Part shown: positions 25,873 to 34,850 of the stretch, in pieces
Position numbering within the stretch: the first letter of the stretch is position 1
Layout: the number at the start of each line of letters is the position of its first letter
From: Candidatus Epulonipiscium viviparus
GTDB taxonomy: Bacteria; Bacillota; Clostridia; Lachnospirales; Cellulosilyticaceae
Length of the DNA stretch: 64,000 bases
Assembly: GCF_030708075.1 (NCBI RefSeq)
Contig: NZ_CP117982.1
Coordinates: forward strand, 1,277,228 to 1,341,227
Direction: 5' to 3'
Position numbers and translations under genes: made by a program
Notes under the pieces: model-generated
Database searches by the model: none
Told to the model about the DNA's origin: nothing
What the model saw: only the letters and a program-made list of their open reading frames with translations

Positions 25873-28470
25873 TTATTTTGCAGCAAACCAGCTGTCGCCA
25901 GACTTTACATCTACTAGCAATGGAACTGCTAGCTTAACTGCACTCTCCATTTCTGTCTTGAGAAGCTTTGTAATATGTTCAATTTCGCTTTTGTGTACCT
26001 CGAGTAATAATTCGTCATGCACAGTTAAAATGAGGGTAGAGCGCGTTCCTTTTAATGCGTTGTGAACCTGTATCATTGCTTTTTTTATTATGTCTGCAGC
26101 AGTTCCTTGTATAGGCATATTCATAGCAATTCGTTTGCCATACTCTTTTGTATTGAAATTGCTAGAGAATAATTCAACAATATTGCGTTTTCGATTTAGT
26201 AGGGTAACACCATATCCTGTTGCTTGAGATGTTGTTATCAATGAATCTAGATAATGTTTAACATTTGGATATTTAGCAAAATAGTTTTCAATATATTCCG
26301 TCGCCTCTTGGTTGGATACCTGAATATCATCTGCAAGAGAGAATGCGCTTATTCCATAGACTACACCAAAATTTACGGCTTTGGCGGCATTGCGTTGCGC
26401 TTGTGTGACAGTATCGACGCCAAATACTTCGCTTGCGGTTGATGTGTGTATATCGATGCCTTCTAAGAATGCGCGTTGCATGTTGGCATCTGCAGAAAGG
26501 CTGGCAAGAACTCGCAATTCGATTTGAGAATAATCGGCATCTAAAAAGACGTAGTCATCGTTAGACGGAATGAATGCGCGGCGAATTTCTTTGCCTAAGG
26601 CCAATCTAATAGGAATATTTTGTAAATTTGGCTCTGCAGAGCTGATTCTTCCAGTAGCTGTTACGGTTTGATTGAAAGTGGAATGAAGCTTGTTATTTTT
26701 GTCTAAAAGCTTGAGTAGCCCGACAACATAGGTGCTGTGTAATTTCTTATATTGTCGATACTCTAAAACTTTGGCAACAATGACGTATTTATCTTTTAGC
26801 TTATCGAGAATATTTGCGGCAGTGGAATATCCTGTCTTCGTTTTTTTGCCTGCAGGAATGCCTAGCTTGTCAAATAAAATTAAACCGAGTTGTTTGGAAG
26901 AGCTTATATTGAACTTTTCATCTGCAAGGGAATAGATATCTTGCTCTAATGTTGCAATGAGAGCATCTAGTTTTTTGCCAAACGCTGTTAAAAAAGCGGC
27001 ATCTACAGTGATTCCAGCAATTTCCATATCAAATAACACTTCGATAAGTGGCATCTCTATATCATAAAATAGGTCCAGCATTGATGCGTCGGTGAGTTCT
27101 TTGAGTTGCGCAGTTTGAAGCGTCCACATAGCAGAAGCGCGGGCACCTAGTTGTGCAACAATAATGTCCGAGGCAAGGCTTGCCCAGGTGATTTTATTTT
27201 TGCCAGTGCCAAGTAATTGATCGACGTGTTTAATATCATATCCTGTCGCAGTGACAGATAATTCATAATCTGATTGTAAAGGATTTATCAAATAAGAAGC
27301 AATGGCCGTATCGAAAATATTGCCGTGAATATTTATTTGGTATCTATATAAGATATGTCGTAAATCCTTGCTATTATGAAGTATTTTTGAAATATTTTTT
27401 GCTTCGAAAAAATTCTTTACTGCTATTATATCATATTCCTGAGCTAGGTTAGCAGCAATAAAGTAGCAATTGTTTCCATCCGCAACACCCATGTATAGTG
27501 TATCATTTTCTAGCACTGCAAAGACGGCGGCAGTATCGAGATCGGCAAGCACAGAAGTTGTAGAAACGGTAACGATGGAAGCAACATCAACTTGTGGCGT
27601 AGCAGGTATGGCGGAAAATTTTGTTAGCAGAGATTTAAATTCTAATTTTTCGAAGAGCTCTCTAACGGCAAGATTGTCTTCGAGCTTAAAGGAAAAGTCT
27701 TGCAATGTAAAATTTATGGGGATATCGATTTTTATGGTAGCCAAAAATTTACTATCATAGGCAGAATCTTTGTAGGTTGCGAGGTTTTCTTTGAGTTTGG
27801 CACCTTTAATATTTTCGAGATTTGCATATAAGGTATCAATGTTTTTATATTCCGCGATAAGTTTTAATGCAGTTTTTTCGCCAACACCTTTTACTCCGGG
27901 GATATTGTCGGACGCATCGCCCATCAGTGCTTTTACATCTATCAATTCGGTGGGGATAACTCCATACTTGGCAACAACATCTGAGGCATAGTAGCTTTCG
28001 ATTTCTGTACCAGTTTGTTTAGTTTTTGGAATCAGAATCTGTATAGAATCGGTTGCTATTTGTAAAAGATCTCGATCGCCAGAAACTATAAGCACGTCAT
28101 GCTTGGCAGCGGCCGCCGTGGTTGCAAGAGTTCCGAGGATATCGTCGGCTTCGAATCCTGGTGCAGAAATATGCGAGATACCCATGGCAGAAAGGAGATC
28201 TTGCAGTAGCGGAATTTGGGGCTGCAGCTCAGAAGGCATTGGCTTTCTGGTGGCCTTGTATGTGAGCGCATATTGGTGTCGAAATGTAGGTGCAGCAAAG
28301 TCGAAGGCTACAGCTAACGCATCGGGCTGATGTGTATCTAGCAAATTGAATAATATTTTTAAGAATCCATAAATAGCATTTGTAAAGATGCCTTCTTTTG
28401 TGCTTAATAATGGCATACCATAGAATGCGCGATATGCAATACTAAAGCCATCTACTAACATAATTTTCAT
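25873..28470 (-). CDS. polA: DNA polymerase I
   Basis: 865 residues. The 5'-nuclease domain occupies about 1-290 (GFSIAYRAFYGMP, SGDRDLLQIA, GDASDNIPGVKGVGEKTALKLI). A 3'-5' exonuclease-like domain (about 300-470) lacks the DxE and other catalytic acids, so proofreading is probably absent, as in Bacillus Pol I. The polymerase domain (about 500-865) has motif A DADYSQIELRVLAS, motif B RNAAKAVNFGVVYGIS and motif C LTVHDELLLEV. It does Okazaki-fragment processing and repair. The gene starts at the divergent junction with the Sel1-repeat gene. Confidence 0.97.
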   Translation of the reverse strand: MKIMLVDGFSIAYRAFYGMPLLSTKEGIFTNAIYGFLKILFNLLDTHQPDALAVAFDFAAPTFRHQYALTYKATRKPMPSELQPQIPLLQDLLSAMGISHISAPGFEADDILGTLATTAAAAKHDVLIVSGDRDLLQIATDSIQILIPKTKQTGTEIESYYASDVVAKYGVIPTELIDVKALMGDASDNIPGVKGVGEKTALKLIAEYKNIDTLYANLENIKGAKLKENLATYKDSAYDSKFLATIKIDIPINFTLQDFSFKLEDNLAVRELFEKLEFKSLLTKFSAIPATPQVDVASIVTVSTTSVLADLDTAAVFAVLENDTLYMGVADGNNCYFIAANLAQEYDIIAVKNFFEAKNISKILHNSKDLRHILYRYQINIHGNIFDTAIASYLINPLQSDYELSVTATGYDIKHVDQLLGTGKNKITWASLASDIIVAQLGARASAMWTLQTAQLKELTDASMLDLFYDIEMPLIEVLFDMEIAGITVDAAFLTAFGKKLDALIATLEQDIYSLADEKFNISSSKQLGLILFDKLGIPAGKKTKTGYSTAANILDKLKDKYVIVAKVLEYRQYKKLHSTYVVGLLKLLDKNNKLHSTFNQTVTATGRISSAEPNLQNIPIRLALGKEIRRAFIPSNDDYVFLDADYSQIELRVLASLSADANMQRAFLEGIDIHTSTASEVFGVDTVTQAQRNAAKAVNFGVVYGISAFSLADDIQVSNQEATEYIENYFAKYPNVKHYLDSLITTSQATGYGVTLLNRKRNIVELFSSNFNTKEYGKRIAMNMPIQGTAADIIKKAMIQVHNALKGTRSTLILTVHDELLLEVHKSEIEHITKLLKTEMESAVKLAVPLLVDVKSGDSWFAAK

Positions 28471-28573
28471 GACAATTACCTCGATTGTTTTCTAATAGTA
28501 TACCACAATTGATGAAATTTCAAACAATTTCTAAATTATAGCTGATAACTTTCGGTTAGATTGTTATATTTTG

Positions 28574-28579
28574 TATAAT
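28574..28579 (+). promoter_or_regulatory. -10 box (TATAAT) of the first Sel1-repeat gene
   Basis: A perfect TATAAT lies 50 bases upstream of the ATG at 28629. At 17-base spacing the -35 is TTCGGT, a weak match. Position and the strong ribosome site AAAGGAGG downstream make it the likely promoter. Confidence 0.55.
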
Positions 28580-28628
28580 ACTTTGATATAAATAGGATGT
28601 AGGGATTTATTAATAAAGGAGGAAAATT

Positions 28629-29546
28629 ATGAAAGCTCATGATTATATGGAGGCGGCACATGAAGGCGATGCGGCTGCGCAATTTCATTTAGGATTATGT
28701 TATGCAAAAGGAGCGGGGACACAAAAAGATATAGCAGAAGCTGTAAAGTGGTTTAGAAAATCAGCCAAGCAAAACTATGCGGAGGCGCAGTATAACTTGG
28801 GTATATGCAATGTGAATGGAACGGGAATGAGCAAAAGTCTATATAAAGCCTTTAGGTGGTATAAAAGGGCGGCCGATCAGGGGCATTGTAAGGCGCAATG
28901 TAATGTGGGAGTGTGTTACTCGACGGGAGCAGGAGTGGCAAAGAACTATACTAAAGCAGTAGAGTGGTATATGAAAGCTGTTGCAGCTGGAGACCCAGTA
29001 ACGCAGTGTAATTTGGGAGTTTGCTATGAAAAGGGACTGGGAGTGGAAAAAGATTTGTCTGTTGCAGAAAAATGGTATTTGCAAGCAGCAGAACAAGGGC
29101 ATACAGAAGCTTTGTGTAAACTAGGAAGTTGGTATTATACAGGAGAAGTTGTAGAAAAAAATATGGTTAAAGCATATAAATATTTTAAGAAGGCAGCAGA
29201 ACGCGGAGATTATATTGCGATGTGTAATTTGGGAACGTGCTATTATTTTGGCAATGGCATAGAGAAAAACACAACTAAAGCAGTAGAATGGTATAAAAAG
29301 TCAGCAAAATTAGGAAATGCACGTGCGCAATATAGTTTAGGCAACTGCTATGAATTGGGAAAGGGGATAGAAGTAGACTTGGTAAAGGCATTTGAATGGT
29401 ATAAGAAAGCTGCAGAGCAGGGGAATATTAAAGCGCAAGCCAGTTTGGGAGCCTGCTATGCGAATGGATTTGGCACAGAGAAAAATATGGAATTGGCTGC
29501 CAAGTGGTTTAAAAAAAGTAGTAGAGCTAGGCTTATAGAACAATAA
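28629..29546 (+). CDS. Sel1-like repeat protein
   Basis: 305 residues built of about eight 36-residue Sel1-like (SLR/TPR-type) helical repeats, each with the pattern A..LG.CY..G.G..KD..KA..WY.KAA.QG. No signal peptide or membrane helix is present, so it is probably cytoplasmic and serves as a protein-protein scaffold. Each repeat carries a Cys at the CY position, which is common in this family. It stands alone between its own promoter and terminator and is followed by a longer paralogue. Confidence 0.9.
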   Translation: MKAHDYMEAAHEGDAAAQFHLGLCYAKGAGTQKDIAEAVKWFRKSAKQNYAEAQYNLGICNVNGTGMSKSLYKAFRWYKRAADQGHCKAQCNVGVCYSTGAGVAKNYTKAVEWYMKAVAAGDPVTQCNLGVCYEKGLGVEKDLSVAEKWYLQAAEQGHTEALCKLGSWYYTGEVVEKNMVKAYKYFKKAAERGDYIAMCNLGTCYYFGNGIEKNTTKAVEWYKKSAKLGNARAQYSLGNCYELGKGIEVDLVKAFEWYKKAAEQGNIKAQASLGACYANGFGTEKNMELAAKWFKKSSRARLIEQ

Positions 29547-29551
29547 TTAGT

Positions 29552-29572
29552 AGCACCTTAGAGGTGCTTTTA
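29552..29572 (+). terminator. Rho-independent terminator of the first Sel1 gene
   Basis: AGCACCT pairs with AGGTGCT around a three-base loop (TAG) and is followed by TTTT. It lies six bases after the stop codon. Confidence 0.8.
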
Positions 29573-29705
29573 TATTGAAATTATTAAAAAAATGTAGATT
29601 TAATTAATAAATATTGAAAAAAAGAATATATTATTTTAAAAGTGTTGTTAATTTTTATTAAATTAATTTTAAATTAATTTTAAATTAATCATGGAGGGTA
29701 GAGCG

Positions 29706-31025
29706 ATGGAAATAGAAGAATATAAGAAAGCGGCAGAACATGGAGATGCACAAGCGCAATATGAATTGGGAAAATATTATGGAAGTGGGGGCGGAATAAG
29801 AAAAGATTATGTAAAATCTATGGCTTGGTTTAAAAAAGCTGCGGAACAAGAACACTCTAATTCGCAGTATGAAATAGGGATTTATTACTTAAATGGTAAA
29901 GGTGTAACAAAAAATTTAGGAAGAGCATTTGAGTGGTTTAAAAGATCCGCCGAAAATAATAATCAATATGGAGAATATTGGCTAGGAATATTTTATTATG
30001 GTGGATACCATGTTTCTAAGGATATAAAGAAAGCAATAGAATTAATTAATAGATCTGCCCAGCAAGGATATGATGCGGCGCAATTTAATTTAGGGTCATG
30101 TTATGCAAATGGACATGGTGTTCCAAAAGAATTACATAAAGCGATCTGGTGGTATAAGAAGGCGGCCGATCAGGGGCATGTGAGAGCGCAGTATGAATTG
30201 GCAAATAGTTATTATAACGGAGAGGGTACAGCAAAAAATTTAGAAAAAGCAGTAGAATGGTATAAGGAATCAGCAGAGCAAGGACATTTGGAGGCACAAT
30301 ATAAATTGGCGAGATTTTATTCAACAGGAGAGGGAGTAGCAAAAAACGATGAAATGGCATTTGAGCTATATCAAAAGTCGGCGCAACAAGGAAATCTAAA
30401 GGCGCAATGTGCAATAGGAGTATGCTACGAAGAGGGCTTAGGAGTTCATATAGAATTAGGAAAGGCAGTAGAGTGGTACAAAAAGGCAGCAGAGAAGGGA
30501 TTTGCAGAAGCGCAATATAGATTGGGTAGCTGTTTTGAAAGAGGCAAGGGCGTTATAAAAATTCAGAACAAAGCGTTCGAGTGGTATGAGAAAGCGGCAA
30601 AGAAAGGTTATGCAAAAGCGCAATGCGAGCTAGGTATGTGTTATGTGATGGAGAAGGGCGTTAAAAAAGACCTAGCGGTAGCGTTTTCATGGTATAAAAA
30701 AGCAGCAGATCAATTTGATTCGACCGGACAGTGGCTAATTGCATTGTGTTATAAAACAGGAAGTGGTGTAGAAAAAGATCTGAGAAGAGCTGCGTGGTGG
30801 TATATAAAGTCCGCGGAGCAAGGCGATCCACAGGGTCAGTATGGGATAGGGGTTTGTTACGCAAACGGAGAAGGTGTTGCAAAAAATATTGATAAAGCAA
30901 AAGAATGGTTAAAAAAAGCAGCAGATCAAAACCATCAAGATGCTAGAAGAAGTTTGGGTTATATATTAACAATGCCTGATCAGACGCTTTCGTTAAATTT
31001 TGAAAATACAGTGGCTAACAGCTAA
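29706..31025 (+). CDS. Long Sel1-like repeat protein
   Basis: 439 residues with about eleven to twelve Sel1-like repeats running nearly end to end, then a short tail (TLSLNFENTVANS). The first ATG at 29691 overlaps the GGAGGG site, so the start is placed at ATG 29706, seven bases after it. No export signal. It is a paralogue of the preceding gene with different residues in the repeats. The upstream gap (29573-29690) contains three nearly identical AT-rich units of TTTTAAATTAA type and otherwise nothing recognisable. Confidence 0.88.
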   Translation: MEIEEYKKAAEHGDAQAQYELGKYYGSGGGIRKDYVKSMAWFKKAAEQEHSNSQYEIGIYYLNGKGVTKNLGRAFEWFKRSAENNNQYGEYWLGIFYYGGYHVSKDIKKAIELINRSAQQGYDAAQFNLGSCYANGHGVPKELHKAIWWYKKAADQGHVRAQYELANSYYNGEGTAKNLEKAVEWYKESAEQGHLEAQYKLARFYSTGEGVAKNDEMAFELYQKSAQQGNLKAQCAIGVCYEEGLGVHIELGKAVEWYKKAAEKGFAEAQYRLGSCFERGKGVIKIQNKAFEWYEKAAKKGYAKAQCELGMCYVMEKGVKKDLAVAFSWYKKAADQFDSTGQWLIALCYKTGSGVEKDLRRAAWWYIKSAEQGDPQGQYGIGVCYANGEGVAKNIDKAKEWLKKAADQNHQDARRSLGYILTMPDQTLSLNFENTVANS

Positions 31026-31040
31026 TTTGGGGGGTTAGGT

Positions 31041-31075
31041 GCTGTTGCGGAGTACTAATCGCAACAACGCCAGCA
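31041..31075. terminator. Intergenic hairpin between convergent genes
   Basis: GCTGTTGCG and CGCAACA pair over seven bases with a ten-base loop; the outer GCTG/CAGC can extend the stem after a bulge. No T-run follows, so termination is uncertain. Confidence 0.35.
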
Positions 31076-31087
31076 ATGAATTGTAGT

Positions 31088-32599
31088 TTATTTGTGATTA
31101 TTGCGTTCGATAACGCACAATTCTTCTGTTGCAGACTGCAATTCTTCGTTAACATGTTGAAGTTCTTCGTTGGATAATACTAGCTCCTCGTTCATGGACT
31201 GCAACTCTTCGTTTGAAGCTCGGAGTTCTTCTATAAGCGTTTGCATATTTTCTTTGGTAAGTCGCAGCTCTTCTTCTAGATAGTTTATGGTATCTTTTGC
31301 ATCGTCTTCTGCTTTAAATTGTTTGGTTTCTAAAATATGAGTAACTTTTTTATTTTCTTCAAAGAGCAATATGCCATAGCGAGTGTTAGATAGCTCGTCT
31401 ACATATGCACTTACGAGAAGATTGATTTCGTCCTCTTTGTTAGATTGAGTGATATTTTCGTATCTGAATGATCGGCCAGATACGAATAAGTTTGTGACAG
31501 CAGCGCCAATGAGAACAGCAAGATCTTTGCGAATCATTTTTAAAATATTGAGGCTGATTCGATTGGTTGGAATTTTTATAAAATCATTTACATCACCAAA
31601 AGAATGAATAAGTTCGTAGGACTCGTTGATGATAACTCCTTTGGGAATATATTCTTGCTGGAGGAGTTCGATAATTTTGCCAATGGCTCTATCTACACTT
31701 TTTTCGGCAAGTTTGTGGCTAATAAGATGCTCAAACGGAGTCGAATATGTGGAGGTAGGGACAGCTTCTGTAATTTTAAGACGTCGAAAAATCTTTTGTT
31801 TAAAGTTTACGGCTTCAAAATATTTTCCCATTTCACCGAGGCTTTCGCTGGTTCCCAAAAATAGGTATCCGTTTTCTTTTAGAGAGAAGCCAAAGGCTGC
31901 AAAAACCTTCTGCTGAATGATATTTTCTAAATATATAAGCACATTCCTGCAACTAATTAAATCTAACTTTGAAAAAGGAGCTTCGGAAATTATATTATGC
32001 TTAGCGAAGATGATTAAGCTTCTGATATATTTTTTAACTTGGTAATTTTGCCCTTTTTTGTCAAAATATTTGTTGAGTCGAACTGGGTTAACGTCAACAA
32101 GTTGGTCTTCTGTATATATACCGTTTTGTGCTTTTGAGAGAGCTATATCGTTTATATCAGTAGCGAAGATTTTGATGTTGATAGGTAAGTTTTTTTCCTC
32201 CAAATATTCTACAATTAGAATGGCGATAGAATAAGCTTCCTCGCCGGTAGAACACCCCGCGCTCCAAACACGAATGGTTTCGTCGAGTTCTTTTTCTTGA
32301 TATATTTGATCTAATGCATTATATAATGAAGCAAAAGCGTCTGGATCTCGAAAAAAGCCAGTAACTCCAATAAATATCTCGTTGTGTAATGTATCTATTT
32401 CGTCATCAAAGCGATTTATATAATCGATATATTCATGCATATGATTAAGCTCTAGCATTTTCATTCGTTTTTTGATGCGTCTGACTATGGTACTCTTTTT
32501 GTAATCTTCAAAGTTAGTGCCTTTTCGCTCATAAATCTTAAAGATGATTTCCTCGACATCTTCTTTCTGCTCTTCCAAATCGCAAATTAAATTATCCAT
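31088..32599 (-). CDS. CheR-type methyltransferase with C-terminal coiled coil, no CheB domain
   Basis: 503 residues. CheR N-terminal helical domain (about 10-65; NFEDYKKSTIVRRIKKRM), then the SAM-binding methyltransferase domain (about 75-275) with VWSAGCSTGEEAYSIA, IFATDINDIALSKA, DLISCRNVLIYL and GYLFLGTSESL. A middle region of unknown fold (about 290-425) precedes a long coiled coil with the repeating NEELQ pattern (ASNEELQSMNEELVLSNEEL). That coil is typical of the joint between CheR and PAS/kinase domains in CheB-CheR-PAS-kinase fusions. Here the CheB part is missing and the kinase is the separate upstream gene, 15 bases away. It probably methylates receptor glutamates or acts in a sensory complex with the kinase. 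Confidence 0.88.
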   Translation of the reverse strand: MDNLICDLEEQKEDVEEIIFKIYERKGTNFEDYKKSTIVRRIKKRMKMLELNHMHEYIDYINRFDDEIDTLHNEIFIGVTGFFRDPDAFASLYNALDQIYQEKELDETIRVWSAGCSTGEEAYSIAILIVEYLEEKNLPINIKIFATDINDIALSKAQNGIYTEDQLVDVNPVRLNKYFDKKGQNYQVKKYIRSLIIFAKHNIISEAPFSKLDLISCRNVLIYLENIIQQKVFAAFGFSLKENGYLFLGTSESLGEMGKYFEAVNFKQKIFRRLKITEAVPTSTYSTPFEHLISHKLAEKSVDRAIGKIIELLQQEYIPKGVIINESYELIHSFGDVNDFIKIPTNRISLNILKMIRKDLAVLIGAAVTNLFVSGRSFRYENITQSNKEDEINLLVSAYVDELSNTRYGILLFEENKKVTHILETKQFKAEDDAKDTINYLEEELRLTKENMQTLIEELRASNEELQSMNEELVLSNEELQHVNEELQSATEELCVIERNNHK

Positions 32600-32614
32600 G
32601 TTTATCCCCCGTTT

Positions 32615-34660
32615 TTAAACTTCTGAAAATTCCAGATTTAATCTTTCGTTATTTGTTGTAATATCCTTATAAAAATCATCAACCTCTTCGCTGACACTTT
32701 GTAATATAACTTTAAACTCAGAACCTTCTCCGACGACACTTGTTACATCGACCAAACCTCCTTGAAGTTCGACCAATGATTTAACCAAAGACAAGCCTAT
32801 GCCACTGCCCTGTTCTTTTTTGTCTTTTTTTGTTCTTGCTTGTTTAAATCGTTCGAATATTATATCTAACTTATCGGCTTCTATGCCCCTGCCAGTATCT
32901 TTAACACTAATGATTACATTTGGAAAATCCTGGTATATTCTAACATCAATTTTGCCTCCATTAGGTGTAAATTTTACCGCATTGGATAGTAGGTTTAAAA
33001 TTATACGTTCCATACTGTCAATATCAATTTCCACAATACATTCCTCAACCTCCGTATCAAAAATTAGTTCTATATTTTTGGCTTCAGTATAGCTTCTAAT
33101 AGAAAGAGTAAGCTCCTCGACCAAATTTACTATATTAACTTTTGAGATATGCATGATATAAAATCCAGATTCTATTTTGTTCATATCGATTACGTTGTTA
33201 ACAAGCTTTAAAAGTCTAGTACAATTTTGTTTAATAATTTCGCTATATTTATCGATGGTGCCATTATCAAAATCGCGTTGAACATCTCGTAAAGACATAA
33301 GCTGTGCGGCGCTAGAAATGACATTGATGGGTGCACGCAAGTCGTGAGATATATTGGCAAAATACTCGGTTTGATATTTTGCGGTTTCTATTTGTTTTTC
33401 TTTTTGATCTAAGCGTTCTTTAAATTTTTTGATATTTAATTCGTCTCTAATATCTCGAATAGAAAAAATATCTGTTAATTTATTGTCAAGAATTGCTTTG
33501 GTCATATCAATTTTTACTTCTATTTCAGTTCCCTCTTTATCTAACATAGTTTGTGTGATACTTTTAAATTTTTCAGGTGATAAACTAAAAAATGTATCTA
33601 TAAATTTTCGTTTTTTATCTTGTCTTATGTAGCTTAGGAGATTTTTACCAAGAAGATCAGTTTGTGAAGAAAGCTTTAGTAGTCTGGCAAATTCCTCGTT
33701 ATAGAAGGTGATTCCTTCTTTAGGATTAGTCGCAACAACGCCAATTGGTAGCCTTTCTAAAACTGCGTGGTACATTTGCTCATTTTTTCTAATGGACATA
33801 TCGAGTCGCTCAGATTCTGTGATATCGGTATATGCAATAATTGCTCCAATTGAAGAAAAAGAGCCTTGTATACTGATTAAATTCCAGGACTCATCACTTA
33901 GAAATTTTGTTTTATGTTTGAACAAAAGATTTTTTTCATTCTGGGTAAGAACTCGCCACATATTATTAATAATCTTTATATCTCGTAGACATATATCTTC
34001 TAAATCAGGATGATATTCTTGCTTATTTTTTAATGACATTTGCATGGCCCGGTTGAGCGCTATTACTTTGCCGTCTTTATCTACAGCTGCTACTTTAGTT
34101 TCTATAGAATTAAGCAAAAGCTCGTCTAGATCATAAGAATTTTGTAGATCCATTTCTTTTTTCGCGCGCTCTGTAACGTCTATAGATGAAATATAGATAT
34201 CGTCATTGAATTGATCGGGATTGTATACGTAATAGCATTCAATATATTTAATATCCCCATTTTTAGTTTTCATTCGATTGACTAAAATAAAGGAGGTGCT
34301 GTCAGAAGTTACCATATTTTTCAAATATTGCTGGCGCAATGAATAGTCTTCGGGAACAATAATAGACTCCAGAAAATTAGGATGAATATCGTCTTGGGTA
34401 TAGCCTAAAAAATTTATCAGCCTTGTCGAAATTTGTTTAATTTTTAGATCCTTGTCTAAAACAGTAATCATAGAACGACCGTATTTTTCGGTTATAGCGT
34501 AGATTGTATCAGTCTGTGTGGTTTTACATTCTTCTATCTGTGCCGCCTTTTGAGTGAGTTTTTTTTCTAGTGTCATTAACTGCCTTTTGTTAATAAAAAA
34601 TTGTCCTACATTGGTTATAAGTAGCAAGATTGCTAGTAGTATTATACAAATTACTTCCAC
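32615..34660 (-). CDS. Membrane-anchored PAS-containing histidine kinase
   Basis: 681 residues starting at GTG, with AGGAGG ten bases upstream; an ATG between them opens a frame that stops after four codons. Layout: one membrane helix (about 3-22), coiled coil (25-50), three PAS domains (about 55-165, 180-290, 300-415), HisKA dimerisation domain with phospho-acceptor His439 (ANISHDLRAPINVISS), and HATPase_c (about 535-660: NLLSNAVKFTPNGG, DTGRGIEADKLDIIFERF, GSGIGLSLVKSLVELQGG). It ends with a short acidic tail. No response regulator or receiver domain lies beside it. The CheR-like protein follows in the same operon, suggesting a joint signalling complex. Confidence 0.92.
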   Translation of the reverse strand: MEVICIILLAILLLITNVGQFFINKRQLMTLEKKLTQKAAQIEECKTTQTDTIYAITEKYGRSMITVLDKDLKIKQISTRLINFLGYTQDDIHPNFLESIIVPEDYSLRQQYLKNMVTSDSTSFILVNRMKTKNGDIKYIECYYVYNPDQFNDDIYISSIDVTERAKKEMDLQNSYDLDELLLNSIETKVAAVDKDGKVIALNRAMQMSLKNKQEYHPDLEDICLRDIKIINNMWRVLTQNEKNLLFKHKTKFLSDESWNLISIQGSFSSIGAIIAYTDITESERLDMSIRKNEQMYHAVLERLPIGVVATNPKEGITFYNEEFARLLKLSSQTDLLGKNLLSYIRQDKKRKFIDTFFSLSPEKFKSITQTMLDKEGTEIEVKIDMTKAILDNKLTDIFSIRDIRDELNIKKFKERLDQKEKQIETAKYQTEYFANISHDLRAPINVISSAAQLMSLRDVQRDFDNGTIDKYSEIIKQNCTRLLKLVNNVIDMNKIESGFYIMHISKVNIVNLVEELTLSIRSYTEAKNIELIFDTEVEECIVEIDIDSMERIILNLLSNAVKFTPNGGKIDVRIYQDFPNVIISVKDTGRGIEADKLDIIFERFKQARTKKDKKEQGSGIGLSLVKSLVELQGGLVDVTSVVGEGSEFKVILQSVSEEVDDFYKDITTNNERLNLEFSEV

Positions 34661-34800
34661 TTCATCTAAGCCTCCTTTTAAAATTATAATAGCATATACT
34701 TATCTAAAAATCTAGTATTTTGCAAAAGAAATATTTAAAATTTGCAAAAATAAGTAAGTTTTTGTAATAAAACTAGCAACTAAATTTTCACAAAATAAAA

Positions 34801-34840
34801 AACTGCCGTGGATATCTCACAAAGGAGCACGACAGTTTTT
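34801..34840. terminator. Terminator hairpin after the lipoprotein gene
   Basis: AACTGCCGTG and CACGACAGTT pair over about nine bases around a loop of some 19 bases. A T-run follows in each direction (TTTTT on the plus strand, TTTTTTATTTTG on the reverse), so it can end the leftward lipoprotein transcript. Confidence 0.7.
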
Positions 34841-34850
34841 GGAATACAGA

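Noticed and set aside
31041-31075. Riboswitch-like structure in the convergent gap
   Set aside because: Only a simple hairpin without a conserved core; it lies downstream of both genes.
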